A DNA stretch of 5,291 bases from Candidatus Bathyarchaeota archaeon (GTDB lineage Archaea > Thermoproteota > Bathyarchaeia > Bathyarchaeales > Bathyarchaeaceae). The notes below the pieces were generated by a model, which was given only the letters and a program-made list of their open reading frames with translations, did no database searches and was not told the origin of the DNA. Shown here one piece after another: positions 4,479-5,291 of this stretch; position 1 is the first letter of the stretch, and each line of letters opens with the position of its first letter. The position numbers and the translations under genes are program-made. Location: positions 1,276,530 through 1,281,820 of the forward strand of contig CP070828.1 of NCBI GenBank assembly GCA_020344715.1. The letters run 5' to 3'.

Positions 4479-5291
4479 ATGCGCAAATCCAAGCGAAAGT
4501 TCAGAGATCATGACTTTCTCCGTACAACGGAAGGCTTCTTTTTCTGCGTTGTCGGTCCATTTCACCCTCCGAACCGCGTTATCTCCTATGTTAAGTACGT
4601 CCCGGCGAGACGAGGAAAATGGGGAAGAGGGAAAAAGCGATTCAAACGGGCCATGCAAGCTTACACGGTCTCTAACTTGCTGGAAACATTCAGCAGCTTA
4701 GAAAGAGATCATCCGCACTACATGTTCTACTCGCCGTTCTACAACATCTTGATGACCGCCGTGCCATCTCAATATATTGCTCGACACTACAAGCCAGAGG
4801 AAAAACTTGCGCGACTCTTCCAGATCTCCCGGTTAGATGCCCTGCAAAAAAAATTGAAGCGATTCGTGTCCCTGCTAGGCAAAAAGAGCGGAGTCCCACG
4901 CAAACATTTCGGAGTCACCGGTTCCATCCTGCTCCACATTCATCAACCATTTTCCGATTTGGACGTAACCGTTTATGGACGCAAGAGCAGCCTAGCAGTA
5001 AAAAAAGCCCTAGTTGAGGCGGGTTCTTACTGGAAATCGCCCATTCAAAGATTCGAAGATAAGACCCTCAAAGCTTGGCGCACAAACAAAGTGAAAGCGT
5101 TTCCTCTGACTCTCAGCGAAACCATGCAGATCTATCATCGCAAGTGGAATATCGGAGTCTTCGAAGGCACACGATTCTCTGTGCATCCAGTGAAGCTGGA
5201 GGAAGAACTCACGGAGAACTACGCTGACAAAGCCTACGAACCCCTGGGACCTGTTGTAATGGGCGCAGTCGTCGAAGAAAACGTTGACAGC
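4479..5291 (+). CDS. Predicted archaeal nucleotidyltransferase (COG1665-like), truncated at the right edge
   Basis: From ATG 4479 the frame is open for 271 codons to the window edge with no stop. The N-terminal region begins MRKSKRKFRDHDFLRTTEG, then FFFCVVGPFHPP (20-31) and a basic WGRGKKRFKR segment (48-57). The catalytic signature of the DNA polymerase beta-type nucleotidyltransferase fold lies at 145-167: G148-S149, ten residues, then D160-L161-D162 (SDLDVTVYG, 159-167), the expected hG(G/S)-x9-13-D-h-D. Further on are FPLTLSETM (200-208) and FSVHPVKLEEEL (about 223-234). The overall pattern matches what I remember of COG1665 'predicted nucleotidyltransferase', an archaeal family whose substrate is unknown; this assignment is from memory. 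Codon 1 lies just past the predicted transcription start. The basic N-terminus would suit RNA or DNA contact, which is inference. It is divergent from the LLM gene. Confidence 0.8.
   Translation, partial: MRKSKRKFRDHDFLRTTEGFFFCVVGPFHPPNRVISYVKYVPARRGKWGRGKKRFKRAMQAYTVSNLLETFSSLERDHPHYMFYSPFYNILMTAVPSQYIARHYKPEEKLARLFQISRLDALQKKLKRFVSLLGKKSGVPRKHFGVTGSILLHIHQPFSDLDVTVYGRKSSLAVKKALVEAGSYWKSPIQRFEDKTLKAWRTNKVKAFPLTLSETMQIYHRKWNIGVFEGTRFSVHPVKLEEELTENYADKAYEPLGPVVMGAVVEENVDS

Noticed and set aside
4464..4899. Short frames on both strands within the first part of the right-hand nucleotidyltransferase
   Set aside because: They overlap a 271-codon frame with a clear GS...DLD motif and have no support of their own.

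Overview
The window looks like a piece of an archaeal chromosome. Genes are short and tightly packed on both strands. Nearly every start has an A/T-rich TATA-like box 25-55 bp upstream, with no bacterial -35/-10 pairs. Starts are a mixture of near-leaderless ones and ones preceded by GGAG/GAGG-type ribosome sites, and two use TTG. The gene at the right edge resembles a nucleotidyltransferase family that I know mainly from archaea. GC looks moderate (roughly 45-50% by eye). A mesophilic or moderately thermophilic, Bathyarchaeia-like lineage is possible, but that is a guess.

Layout, left to right: (1) the N-terminal 176 residues of a GalU-type sugar-phosphate nucleotidyltransferase on the minus strand, cut by the window edge. 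Its TTG start overlaps the stop of a possible 37-residue upstream ORF. (2) A divergent plus-strand Nudix hydrolase with an N-terminal zinc ribbon. (3) Convergent to it, only 38 bp away, a 12-helix MFS transporter on the minus strand. (4) A small PD-(D/E)XK-like protein carrying an E-x-E motif, minus strand. (5) A luciferase-like (LLM) flavin/F420 oxidoreductase, minus strand. (6) A 243-bp divergent intergenic region rich in short palindromes. (7) A plus-strand predicted nucleotidyltransferase that runs off the right edge.

The three central minus-strand genes (LLM, PD-ExE protein, MFS) are co-directional. Each has its own TATA-like element and gaps of 76 and 167 bp separate them, so they look like separate transcription units rather than one operon. 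I see no clear shared pathway: this is a housekeeping/accessory mix of sugar-nucleotide synthesis, nucleotide-pyrophosphate hydrolysis, export, a nuclease-fold protein, a redox enzyme and a nucleotidyltransferase. No tRNA, rRNA, CRISPR array, insertion sequence or convincing new multigene system was found. The most useful second looks are the E-x-E nuclease-fold protein, the altered Nudix box, the small ORF coupled to galU, and the near-leaderless nucleotidyltransferase.
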